The translations under genes and the position numbers were made by a program. Shown in pieces: positions 18,901-26,485 of a stretch of DNA of 36,728 nt (positions are counted from its first letter, which is position 1; each line of letters begins with the position of its first letter). Below the pieces are notes generated by a model. It made no database searches, was not told where the DNA came from, and worked only from the letters and a program-made list of their open reading frames with translations. Source of the DNA: Parvibaculum sp. GTDB taxonomy: Bacteria > Pseudomonadota > Alphaproteobacteria > Parvibaculales > Parvibaculaceae. Location of the stretch: assembly GCF_002684405.1 (NCBI RefSeq), contig NZ_NYVD01000081.1, positions 1 through 36,728 of the forward strand. Direction: 5' to 3'.

Positions 18901-19438
18901 CCGCCGCCTCCTCATCTTCTTCGCCAAAAGTGCCGATCGGCGGGTCGATCACGATCTTCCCGCCTTCGATATCCACTTCCGGCGCATTTTCCGCCGTGAA
19001 GGGCATCAGCACCGTGGCGCCGCCGCCTTCCGGCGAGATTTCCAGCAGGTCGCCCGCGCCGAAATTCTGGACGGCCGCGACCTTGCCGTAACGGGTCCCG
19101 TCGGCACCGATGGCGGCCAGACCGACCAGGTCGGCGTAATACCAGCCTTCCTCGTCCTCATCCGGCTCGGGCAGACGCTCCCGTGACACGTAAAGCTCCG
19201 TGCCCCTGAGCGCCTCGGCCTCGTCGCGGTCGGTGACGCCCTCAAGCGCGCACAGGGCAAGGCCCTTGGCGACGCCTTTGAAGTCGATCCCGAAGCTGCG
19301 ACCGCCGTCCTTTGTCTCCACCGGCCCATAGGCGGCAATGCCGTCGGGCGCCTCGGTGAAGAATTTCACCCGGACCTGGCCGCGCACGCCATGCGCGCCG
19401 GCGATGACGCCGAGACAGACTCTCTTGTCCGTGCTCAT
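18893..19438 (-). CDS. rimM: 16S rRNA processing protein RimM
   Basis: A 181-residue assembly factor for the 30S head, working with S19. Seen: N-terminal beta-barrel start [19 protein letters not shown], the linker [10 protein letters not shown], and the PRC-barrel [18 protein letters not shown] with VLMPFT. An acidic C-terminus ([10 protein letters not shown]) is common in this family. It overlaps trmD by 8 bases and follows rpsP by 36, in the conserved rpsP-rimM-trmD-rplS order. Confidence 0.95.
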   Translation of the reverse strand: MSTDKRVCLGVIAGAHGVRGQVRVKFFTEAPDGIAAYGPVETKDGGRSFGIDFKGVAKGLALCALEGVTDRDEAEALRGTELYVSRERLPEPDEDEEGWYYADLVGLAAIGADGTRYGKVAAVQNFGAGDLLEISPEGGGATVLMPFTAENAPEVDIEGGKIVIDPPIGTFGEEDEEAADE

Positions 19439-19474
19439 AAGGCGATCTCCGCGCGGCGCTCACATGGCACGAGA

Positions 19475-19906
19475 TCAGGCCTCGGCCTGCTCTTCGCCGG
19501 CGGCTTCTTCGGCAGGGGCTTCCTCGGCGGGAGCCTCTTCGGCCGGGGCCGCCTCGGCAGCAGCCGCTTCCTCGGCCGCCATACGGGCAGCTTCGAGGCG
19601 TTCCTGCGCCTTCGCCTTCGGCTTGGCCTTCTCCGGATTGTTGCTCGGCTTGCGGTTCCACAGGCCGGCATCCGTCAGGAAGCGCGCGACACGATCCGTC
19701 GGCAGAGCGCCATTGTCGAGCCAGTGCTTGGCGCGCTCGGTGTCGAGCACGACGCGCTGATCGCCGTCCTTGGGGAGCATCGGATTATAGGTGCCGAGCT
19801 TCTCGATGAAGCGGCCATCGCGCGGGAACCGGGTGTCGGCCACGACGATACGGTAGATGGGGCGCTTCTTGGTGCCGCCACGGGAAAGCCTGATCTTGAG
19901 TGCCAT
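19475..19906 (-). CDS. rpsP: 30S ribosomal protein S16 with acidic Ala/Glu tail
   Basis: 143 residues. The ribosomal core (about 1-85) is clear: [41 protein letters not shown], and [16 protein letters not shown]. The C-terminal 58 residues begin with a charged [20 protein letters not shown] stretch and end in a low-complexity Ala/Glu/Pro tail ([13 protein letters not shown]). Such tails occur in alphaproteobacterial S16 and are dispensable for the fold. Ribosome site AAGGAAGTAGACAT before the ATG at 19906. It heads the rimM-trmD-rplS operon. Confidence 0.96.
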   Translation of the reverse strand: MALKIRLSRGGTKKRPIYRIVVADTRFPRDGRFIEKLGTYNPMLPKDGDQRVVLDTERAKHWLDNGALPTDRVARFLTDAGLWNRKPSNNPEKAKPKAKAQERLEAARMAAEEAAAAEAAPAEEAPAEEAPAEEAAGEEQAEA

Positions 19907-19932
19907 ATGTCTACTTCCTTCGTTGAACCTTG

Positions 19933-19997
19933 CCGCCGCTTTATTGACCTTGCGGCGGATAACCTGTTGATCCTGAAAGGCCCGATATGCGCGGGCC
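19933..19997 (-). terminator. Weak hairpins between ffh and rpsP
   Basis: Two dyads in the 105-base gap. GGCCCG (19979-19984) pairs with 19992-19997 and is followed leftward by TTTC, a weak candidate terminator for ffh. CCGCCGC (19933-19939) pairs with 19952-19958 and lies in what would be the rpsP leader. Neither has a strong T-run, so ffh may read through into rpsP. Confidence 0.3.
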
Positions 19998-20011
19998 CGA
20001 AACGCGAAATT

Positions 20012-21574
20012 CTATTTGCGCCGCTTTTTCTTGGGGCTCTTGGTCGCCTTGCGCCCGCCACCCGGTGCGCCGAAACCACCGCCCGGAAGGCCGGGAAGAC
20101 CGCCGGGCATGCCGCCGCCCATGCCGCCGGGAAGCCCCGGCAGACCGCCACCGGGCGCGCCACCACCCTGATCCATCAGCTTTTTCATCGCTTCCGGATC
20201 CTGCGCGGCCTCCGGCGGAAGCTCGGGCATCCCGCCGCCACCGCCGAACAGCTTGCTCATCATGCCGCCGCCTTTCTGCTTGCCCATCTGCTTCATCAGA
20301 TCGGCCATCTGGCGGTGCATTTTCAAAAGCTTGTTGATTTCCGAGACATCCGTGCCCGAGCCCTTCGCCACACGCTTCTTGCGGCTGGCATTGAGGAGCT
20401 TGGGATTGCGGCGCTCCGCCTTGGTCATGGAGGAGATGATCGCGCCCTGACGCTTGAAGACGCTGTCGTCCATATTGGCGCCGGCCATCTGCTTGGAGCT
20501 CAAACCGGGGAGCATGCCCAGCACGCCCTTGATGCCGCCCATGCGGCCCATCTGCTTGAGCTGCTCGGCCATGTCGTCCAGGTCGAACTGACCCTTCCGC
20601 ATCTTCTCGGCGATCTTGTTCGCCTTGTCGGCGTCGATCGTCTCGGCGGCTTTTTCCACCAGCGATACGACGTCGCCCATGCCGAGAATGCGGCCCGCCA
20701 CGCGGTCGGCCTTGAAATCCTCGATGGCGTCGAGCTTTTCGCCCGTGCCCAGCACCTTGATCGGCACACCCGTGACCGCGCGCATGGAAAGCGCCGCGCC
20801 GCCGCGCCCGTCGCCGTCGACGCGGGTAAGGACGATGCCGGTCACGCCGATCCGATCCTTGAAGTTCTCCGCCACATTGACCGCGTCCTGACCGGTCAGG
20901 CTGTCGGCGACGAGCAGCGTTTCATGCGGATGGGTCGCGTCGCGCACCTGCGCAACCTCGGCCATCAGCTCTTCGTCGATATGGATACGGCCCGCCGTAT
21001 CGAGCATGACGACGTCATAGCCGCCGAGCCTGGCCGCCTCCATGGCGCGCCTGGCGATGGCGACCGGCTGCTGACCCTCGACGATGGGCAGCGTCGCCAC
21101 CCCCGTCTGCTCGCCCAGCACTTTCAGCTGTTCCTGCGCGGCGGGGCGGCGCGTATCGAGCGAGGCCATCAGCACCTTGCGCTTGTCGCGCTCGGTCAGC
21201 CGTTTGGCGATCTTGCCGGTCGAGGTCGTCTTACCCGAGCCCTGCAGGCCCACCATCATGATGCAGACCGGCGGAGCGGCCGCGAGCGAGATCGAGCTGT
21301 CGGCCCCCTCGCCGCCCAGCATCTCCACCAGTTCGTCATGGACAATCTTGATGACCTGCTGGCCGGGCGTCACGGAGCGCAGCACGTCCGCGCCCACCGC
21401 GCGCGCCTTCACCTTGTCGATGAAGGAGCGGGCGACCGGCAGCGCCACATCGGCCTCCAGCAGAGCCCGGCGCACCTCGCGCATCGTCTCGTCGACATCC
21501 TTCTCGCTCAGCGAGCCGCGGCCCTTGAGTTTGGTGAAGACGTCGCCCAGACGGCCTGACAGGTTTTCGAACAT
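20012..21574 (-). CDS. ffh: Signal recognition particle protein Ffh
   Basis: A 520-residue SRP GTPase that binds signal sequences and 4.5S RNA and delivers ribosomes to FtsY. N domain 1-95; G domain with G1 GLQGSGKTTSTGK (109-121), DTAGR and TRVDGDGRGGAA; M domain about 330-430 with the RNA-binding GSGTDVSEINKLLK and methionine-rich helices. The last ~85 residues are Gly/Met/Pro-rich and end in the basic run RKATKSPKKKRRK. Longer than E. coli Ffh (453) because of this tail, which is common in alphaproteobacteria. It precedes rpsP on the same strand, with its receptor gene ftsY 3 kb away. Confidence 0.97.
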   Translation of the reverse strand: MFENLSGRLGDVFTKLKGRGSLSEKDVDETMREVRRALLEADVALPVARSFIDKVKARAVGADVLRSVTPGQQVIKIVHDELVEMLGGEGADSSISLAAAPPVCIMMVGLQGSGKTTSTGKIAKRLTERDKRKVLMASLDTRRPAAQEQLKVLGEQTGVATLPIVEGQQPVAIARRAMEAARLGGYDVVMLDTAGRIHIDEELMAEVAQVRDATHPHETLLVADSLTGQDAVNVAENFKDRIGVTGIVLTRVDGDGRGGAALSMRAVTGVPIKVLGTGEKLDAIEDFKADRVAGRILGMGDVVSLVEKAAETIDADKANKIAEKMRKGQFDLDDMAEQLKQMGRMGGIKGVLGMLPGLSSKQMAGANMDDSVFKRQGAIISSMTKAERRNPKLLNASRKKRVAKGSGTDVSEINKLLKMHRQMADLMKQMGKQKGGGMMSKLFGGGGGMPELPPEAAQDPEAMKKLMDQGGGAPGGGLPGLPGGMGGGMPGGLPGLPGGGFGAPGGGRKATKSPKKKRRK

Positions 21575-21844
21575 GGGGCCCTTTCAGCCTTCAAGTTCCG
21601 GTGGCACAAAGCAAAATCGCCTCCGCGAACGAATATCGTCGGCGGAGGGGGACCCCGGCAAAACGCCTGGGGCGGTCGGGAAAACGGCAATGTCCCGAAA
21701 AACGTGGGCGGAAACTAGGGTTTGGAGGCGATTAAGTCAAGTTTCAGAGCCCAACCATCACCTGCCGCGGATATTCGCTTGCCCTTGGTCGCGGCAGGGT
21801 CGATTTTACGCCTCCTCAACCACCAAACGGCAAGGAACACGACT

Positions 21845-22069
21845 TTGACCGACGACGTCATCGTGCGCGACAGCAACGGCACGGAACTCAATGACGGGGA
21901 TTCCGTCACTCTTATCAAGGATCTGAAGGTCAAAGGCACCTCCCAGACCCTCAAGCGCGGCACGCTGGTGAAGAACATCCGCCTGACGGCCAATCCCGGC
22001 GAGGTCGATTGCAGCACCAAGCAGGTCAAGGGACTGGTGCTCAAGACCGAGTTTCTGAAGAAGGCCTGA
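21845..22069 (+). CDS. Stand-alone PhnA C-terminal domain protein
   Basis: A 74-residue protein matching only the C-terminal domain of PhnA/YjdM: VIVRDSNGTELNDGDSV, LIKDLKVKGTSQTLKRGT and VKNIRL with a closing KTEFLKKA. The zinc-ribbon half of E. coli YjdM is absent. No ATG or GTG fits the domain start; the TTG at 21845 lies 8 bases after AAGGA and gives MTDDVIV. The frame is open back to an ATG at 21722, but that extension has no cysteines and no likeness. The name from alkylphosphonate use is historical, and the function is unknown. Single gene, divergent from ffh. Confidence 0.8.
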   Translation: MTDDVIVRDSNGTELNDGDSVTLIKDLKVKGTSQTLKRGTLVKNIRLTANPGEVDCSTKQVKGLVLKTEFLKKA

Positions 22070-22096
22070 GCCGCCCTTCCGCGACCGGAACCAGAA

Positions 22097-22122
22097 GGGC
22101 CCGGCGCTTACGCACCGGGCCC
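22097..22122. terminator. GC hairpin between two convergent genes
   Basis: GGGCCCGG (22097-22104) pairs with CCGGGCCC (22115-22122) around a short loop. It lies between the stops of the PhnA-domain gene and the leftward H1-like gene, the right place for a shared terminator, but neither side has a T-run. Confidence 0.4.
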
Positions 22123-22146
22123 GCATCGTCTCGTGGAACGGCCGGA

Positions 22147-22287
22147 TTACTTCTTCTTCGCGGCCTTCTTGGCGGCCGGCTTGGCAGCCGGAGCCACGGC
22201 GGCGGCTTTCTTCGCGGCGGGTTTGGCAGCCGGTTTCGCGGCCTTGGCCGCAGCGGGTTTGGAAGCCTTGGCAGTTTTCGTCGCCAT
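22147..22287 (-). CDS. Small histone H1-like Lys/Ala/Pro-rich peptide
   Basis: 46 residues starting MATKTAKASKPAAAKAA and ending KPAAKKAAKKK. It contains only Ala, Lys, Pro, Thr, Ser, Val and Met, with no acidic or aromatic residue. This is the composition of bacterial H1-like nucleoid proteins and of H1-like C-terminal tails. The length is far below that of HctB or AlgP-type proteins, so it could be a free DNA- or RNA-coating peptide. Start ATG 22287 (an ATG at 22296 would add MID). The ribosome site is weak (GGATGATCGAC). The same sequence type recurs in MarR (29346-29945) and AcnA (33948 onward). Confidence 0.65.
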   Translation of the reverse strand: MATKTAKASKPAAAKAAKPAAKPAAKKAAAVAPAAKPAAKKAAKKK

Positions 22288-22630
22288 GTCGATCATCCAT
22301 GCGGCCTTGTTGCGCATGGGTCCGTCACCGGAAATCTCCGGCCGGTACGAGCAAGCCCGGGCCGACCGCAAACCGATGCGGGCTCTCTCGACGGCCACGG
22401 AGGCATCCTTAGCCTTGTCTCGTGAATCACCTCCGGGCGACCCGACAAAAACTCTATGGAAGGTTTGAAATTCCGGCAAATGGAATCCGTCAGATAACGG
22501 AGGATCAGGAGCCCCACAGGAACGCCGGATGACTGCCCTGACCGGCCCGCCGCCCTCTCCTCCGCCCGGTTCCGCCGAATCTTCATTCCACTGGCAATTT
22601 TGGGCCAAAAGCGCCATATATCCCCTCATT
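22288..22630. other. Intergenic region before dapF
   Basis: About 340 bases between the divergent H1-like gene and dapF; it must hold both promoters. TTTTGGGCCAAAA (a near-palindrome around 22600) and TATATC lie just upstream of the dapF start and could be promoter elements, leaving a very short leader. No other gene, RNA or repeat was recognised. Confidence 0.4.
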
Positions 22631-23515
22631 ATGGCAGCCATGACCGCAACACCCCGTCCCATGCCGTTCCGCAAGATGAACGGCCTCGGCAACGACTTCG
22701 TCGTGCTGGATCTGCGCGCGCATCCGCTCGCGCTGACGGAGGAGCTTGCGCGCCGCATCGCTGACCGGGAAAACGGCGTGGGCTGCGACCAGTTCATCAC
22801 CATCGAACCGGCGCGCACCGGCGGCGACGCCTTTATGGGCATCCGCAACAATGACGGCGGCGCGGTGGAAGCCTGCGGCAACGCGGCCCGCTGCATCGGC
22901 CAGATCCTGCTGGACGAGACGGGCAAGGACGCCGTCACCATCGAGACCCCGAGCGGCGACACGGTCGCAACGCGCGGCCCCGAGGGAACCATCACCGTCG
23001 ACATGGGCGAGCCGCGCCTCGGCTGGGACGAAATCCCGCTCTCCGAAGAATTTCGCGACACCCGCGCCATCGAACTCGAAGTCGGCCCGCTGGGCGATCC
23101 GATCATGCATTCGCCCGCCGTGGTGAATGTCGGCAATCCGCATGCGATCTTCTTCGTCGACGATGTGGACGCGATAGACCTCGGCCGCATCGGCCCGATG
23201 CTGGAACACCATCCGCTCTTTCCCGAGCGCGCGAACATCTCCGTCGCGCAGGTGCTTTCGCCGACCCATATCCGCATTCGCACATGGGAGCGCGGCGCAG
23301 GCCTCACCAAGGCCTGCGGCACGGCGGCCTGTGCCAGCGCGGTCGCCGCGATCCGCCGCCGCAAGACGGAGCGGACCATGACGGTAAGCCTGCCCGGCGG
23401 CGACCTGACGCTCGAATGGCGCGAGGCCGACAACCGCATCTATATGACGGGCCCCGCGACTCTCGACTATGAAAGCGAACTCGACCCCGCGCTTCTTTCG
23501 GGAGGGGCGGCATGA
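22631..23515 (+). CDS. dapF: Diaminopimelate epimerase
   Basis: A 294-residue enzyme that converts LL- to meso-diaminopimelate for lysine and peptidoglycan, without a cofactor. Both catalytic cysteines are present: C82 in EACGNAARC and C229 in KACGTAACA. Also seen: FRKMNGLGNDFVVLD at the start and VNVGNPHAIFFVDDV. The ATG at 22631 or 22640 gives the family N-terminus; the frame is open to 22529 but that part is unlike any DapF. Its stop overlaps the mtaB start as ATGA, so dapF-mtaB-ftsY are translationally coupled. Confidence 0.97.
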   Translation: MAAMTATPRPMPFRKMNGLGNDFVVLDLRAHPLALTEELARRIADRENGVGCDQFITIEPARTGGDAFMGIRNNDGGAVEACGNAARCIGQILLDETGKDAVTIETPSGDTVATRGPEGTITVDMGEPRLGWDEIPLSEEFRDTRAIELEVGPLGDPIMHSPAVVNVGNPHAIFFVDDVDAIDLGRIGPMLEHHPLFPERANISVAQVLSPTHIRIRTWERGAGLTKACGTAACASAVAAIRRRKTERTMTVSLPGGDLTLEWREADNRIYMTGPATLDYESELDPALLSGGAA

Positions 23516-24783
23516 GCGAGAAGAAGCCCACCGAAATCGTGACCTTCGGCTGCCGCCTCAACACCTATGAATCCGAGGTGATGCGCGGCCATGCGGCGGA
23601 AGCAGGGCTCGAAGGCGCCATCGTCTTCAATACCTGCGCCGTCACGGGCGAGGCGGTACGCCAGGCCAAGCAGGCGATCCGCAAGGCGCGCCGCGAAAAC
23701 CCGGAAGCCCGCATCATCGTCACCGGCTGCGCCGCGCAGGTGGACCCGGAAAGCTTCGGCGATATGGGCGAGGTCGATCTCGTCATCGGCAATGCCGAAA
23801 AGATGGAAGCGGCAAGCTGGACACCCGCCCGCGCGCTACATGCGAACGAAAAGATCCGCGTCAACGACATCATGTCGGTGCGCGAAACCGCCGGCCATCT
23901 GGTGCAAGGGCTGGAAGGCCGCGCCCGCGCCTTCGTCCAGGTGCAGAACGGCTGCGATCATCGCTGCACCTTCTGCATCATTCCCTATGGCCGGGGCAAT
24001 TCGCGCTCCGTGCCCGCGGGCGAAGTCGTCTCCGAGGTCCGGAACCTCGTCGAAAACGGCTACCGCGAAATCGTGCTGACGGGCGTCGACATCACCTCTT
24101 ACGGATCGGACCTGCCCGGCAGGCCCTCGCTCGGCAATCTCGCGACCCGCATTCTGAAGCTGGTGCCGGAACTGGAGCGTCTGCGGCTTTCCTCCATCGA
24201 CAGCATCGAAGCCGACGACGCGCTGATGCGCCTCATCGCTGAGGAAGAGCGGCTGATGCCGCATCTCCATCTATCGCTGCAGTCCGGCGACAACATGATC
24301 CTGAAGCGCATGAAGCGCCGCCATTCGCGCGAGGACGCCATCGCCTTTTGCGAGGAAGCGCGCCGCCTGCGCCCCGACATCGTGTTCGGCGCGGACATCA
24401 TTGCCGGCTTCCCGACCGAGACCGACGAGATGTTCGAGAACTCGCTGCGGCATGTCGATGAATGCGGCCTCACCTGGCTGCATGTCTTTCCCTATTCGCC
24501 GCGCCCCGGCACACCCGCCGCGCGCATGCCGCAGGTGGAACGCGGCCTTATCAAGACCCGCGCCGCCCGCCTTCGCCAGAAGGGCGCCGAGCGCCTGCGC
24601 GCCCATCTGGAATCGGGTCTCGGCGCCACTTGCCCGGTGCTGATGGAAACCGGCACGATGGGCCGCACGCATCAGTTCACGCCGGTCAGGCTCGAAGGCG
24701 GCAAGGCGCAGGCAGGCGACATCCTGCCGGTGCAGCTCGCCGGGCATGACGGCAAGCGTTTCAAGGGATTATTGGCTGCATGA
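23512..24783 (+). CDS. mtaB: tRNA t6A37 methylthiotransferase MtaB
   Basis: A 423-residue radical-SAM enzyme that adds a methylthio group to t6A37 in tRNA, giving ms2t6A. The N-terminal UPF0004 domain has C14, C42 and C73 for one [4Fe-4S] cluster (TFGCRLNTYES, FNTCAVTGEAV, VTGCAAQ). The radical-SAM CxxxCxxC is C148, C152, C155 (GCDHRCTFCIIPYGRG). The FGCRLN form and the TCAVT motif favour MtaB over MiaB or RimO. A C-terminal TRAM-like part follows. It overlaps dapF and ftsY by 4 bases each. Confidence 0.95.
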   Translation: MSEKKPTEIVTFGCRLNTYESEVMRGHAAEAGLEGAIVFNTCAVTGEAVRQAKQAIRKARRENPEARIIVTGCAAQVDPESFGDMGEVDLVIGNAEKMEAASWTPARALHANEKIRVNDIMSVRETAGHLVQGLEGRARAFVQVQNGCDHRCTFCIIPYGRGNSRSVPAGEVVSEVRNLVENGYREIVLTGVDITSYGSDLPGRPSLGNLATRILKLVPELERLRLSSIDSIEADDALMRLIAEEERLMPHLHLSLQSGDNMILKRMKRRHSREDAIAFCEEARRLRPDIVFGADIIAGFPTETDEMFENSLRHVDECGLTWLHVFPYSPRPGTPAARMPQVERGLIKTRAARLRQKGAERLRAHLESGLGATCPVLMETGTMGRTHQFTPVRLEGGKAQAGDILPVQLAGHDGKRFKGLLAA

Positions 24784-25754
24784 GCGAAAGCGAAACCCAG
24801 GACGACGCCGGAAGCGAAACCGGATCGGAAGAAAAGAAAAAGGGCCTCTTTCGCCGCATGAAGGAGGGGCTCTCCCGCTCCGCGAAAAACATCTCCGAAG
24901 GCGTCACCGGCATCTTCACCAAGCGCAAGCTCGACGACGAGACGCTTGAAGAGCTGGAAGACCTGCTCATCTCCGCCGATCTCGGCATCGACGCGGCCTC
25001 GAAGATCACCGCCCAGATCCGCAAGGACCGTTTCGACAAGGAAGTCAGCCCGGAAGAAATACGCGAGGCGCTGGCCAGCGAGATTGCGGACATCCTCAGA
25101 CCGGTGGAAAAGCCCTTCGAGATCGACGCAACGAAGAAGCCCTATGTGCTGCTCATGGTCGGCGTGAACGGCGCTGGCAAGACCACCACCATCGGCAAGA
25201 TCGGCGCAAAGCTGATCGGGGAAGGAAAATCCGTCATCCTGGCGGCCGGCGACACCTTCCGCGCGGCAGCCGTGGAACAGCTCAAGGTCTGGGGCGAGCG
25301 CATCGGCGCGCCCGTCGTCACCACCAAGCTCGGGGGCGATGCGGCGGGCCTTGCCTATGAGGCCATTGCGCGCGCCAAGGAAGAAGGCGCCGATGTCGTG
25401 CTGATCGACACGGCAGGCCGCCTCCAGAACAAGGCCGATTTGATGGCGGAGCTCGAAAAGGTGATCCGCGTCGTCAAGAAGATCGAGCCCGAAGCGCCCC
25501 ATGCGACGCTGCTGGTGCTCGACGCCACCACAGGCCAGAACGCGGTGAACCAGGTGGAGATTTTCGGCAGCACAGCGGGCGTCACCGGCCTTGTGATGAC
25601 CAAGCTGGACGGCACGGCGCGCGGCGGCATCCTGGTTGCCATTGCCGAAAAATTCAGCATGCCGGTCCATATGATCGGGGTCGGCGAAAGCGTGGAAGAC
25701 CTGCAGACCTTCTCGGCGGACGCCTACGCGAAAGCCATTGCCGGGGCGAACTGA
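24780..25754 (+). CDS. ftsY: SRP receptor FtsY
   Basis: A 324-residue membrane-associated GTPase that docks SRP-bound ribosomes at the translocon. The acidic N-terminus is short (about 20 residues, compared with ~190 in E. coli), followed by a basic amphipathic stretch KKKGLFRRMKEGLSRS suited to lipid binding. N domain to ~110; G domain with G1 GVNGAGKTTTIGK (128-140), DTFRAAAVEQLKVW, DTAGRLQNKADL and TKLDGTARGG. Last of the coupled dapF-mtaB-ftsY set; yciB follows after 65 bases. Confidence 0.97.
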   Translation: MSESETQDDAGSETGSEEKKKGLFRRMKEGLSRSAKNISEGVTGIFTKRKLDDETLEELEDLLISADLGIDAASKITAQIRKDRFDKEVSPEEIREALASEIADILRPVEKPFEIDATKKPYVLLMVGVNGAGKTTTIGKIGAKLIGEGKSVILAAGDTFRAAAVEQLKVWGERIGAPVVTTKLGGDAAGLAYEAIARAKEEGADVVLIDTAGRLQNKADLMAELEKVIRVVKKIEPEAPHATLLVLDATTGQNAVNQVEIFGSTAGVTGLVMTKLDGTARGGILVAIAEKFSMPVHMIGVGESVEDLQTFSADAYAKAIAGAN

Positions 25755-25819
25755 TCCGATAGGCGGATTGGTCTCGTAGAAAGTAACGGACGGCTCGATA
25801 CATAACTGCGGAGTCCGGA

Positions 25820-26482
25820 ATGACCGAGACGAAGGCCGAGACCACATCTAAAGACACCCATGCGGGCATGACCGGCTCTCAATGGGGCCGCATGGCCATC
25901 GAGCTGGGGCCGCTGGCCGTGTTCTTCATCATGAACGCCCAGGCCGACAATCTGTTCGGCGTGCCCGAAAGCCAGACGATCTTCTGGGCCACCGGCGCTT
26001 TCATGATCGCGACAGCCGTCTCGCTCGGCGTGTCCTATGCGAAATTCCGCCATATCCCCACCATGCCGCTCGTCACCGGCGTCTTCGTGATGGTTTTCGG
26101 CGGGCTGACGCTCTGGCTGCATAATGACGAGTTCATCAAGCTGAAGCCCACCATCGTGAACCTTCTGTTCGCAACCGCGCTGCTGGGCGCTGCGATGATG
26201 GGCAAGCCGCTGATGAAGAAGCTCTTCGACGGCGCGTTCGACCTCACCGATACGGGCTGGATGATCCTCTCCGTGCGCTGGGGGCTCTTCTTCGTCTTTC
26301 TCGCCATCGTGAACGAAGTCGTCTGGCGCAATTTCTCGACCGACTTCTGGGTCAGTTTCAAGCTCTTCGGCGTGACGCCCATCACCCTCGTCTTCGGCAT
26401 GGCACAGCTGGGCGTGCTCACAAAGCATGCGCCGGAAAAGCCCGACGACGAGAAAGCAGAAGCCATCCAGCCTGCGGAGTAG
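25820..26482 (+). CDS. yciB: Inner membrane protein YciB (septation protein A, IspZ)
   Basis: A 220-residue protein with about five or six membrane segments. Seen: ELGPLAVFFIMNAQAD, VFVMVFGGLTLWLHNDEFIK, KPTIVNLLFATALLGAA and RWGLFFVFLAIVNEVVWRN, which mark the YciB/IspZ family. The family affects envelope integrity and division, but its biochemical role is not settled. The first ~25 residues are a hydrophilic extension. Ribosome site GGAG 7 bases before the ATG at 25820. Its stop is only 3 bases from that of the opposite MFS gene. Confidence 0.93.
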   Translation: MTETKAETTSKDTHAGMTGSQWGRMAIELGPLAVFFIMNAQADNLFGVPESQTIFWATGAFMIATAVSLGVSYAKFRHIPTMPLVTGVFVMVFGGLTLWLHNDEFIKLKPTIVNLLFATALLGAAMMGKPLMKKLFDGAFDLTDTGWMILSVRWGLFFVFLAIVNEVVWRNFSTDFWVSFKLFGVTPITLVFGMAQLGVLTKHAPEKPDDEKAEAIQPAE

Positions 26483-26485
26483 GCC

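Noticed and set aside
19391-21559. A 722-codon + strand frame opposite rpsP and ffh
   Set aside because: Same reasoning: antisense of conserved ribosomal and SRP genes.
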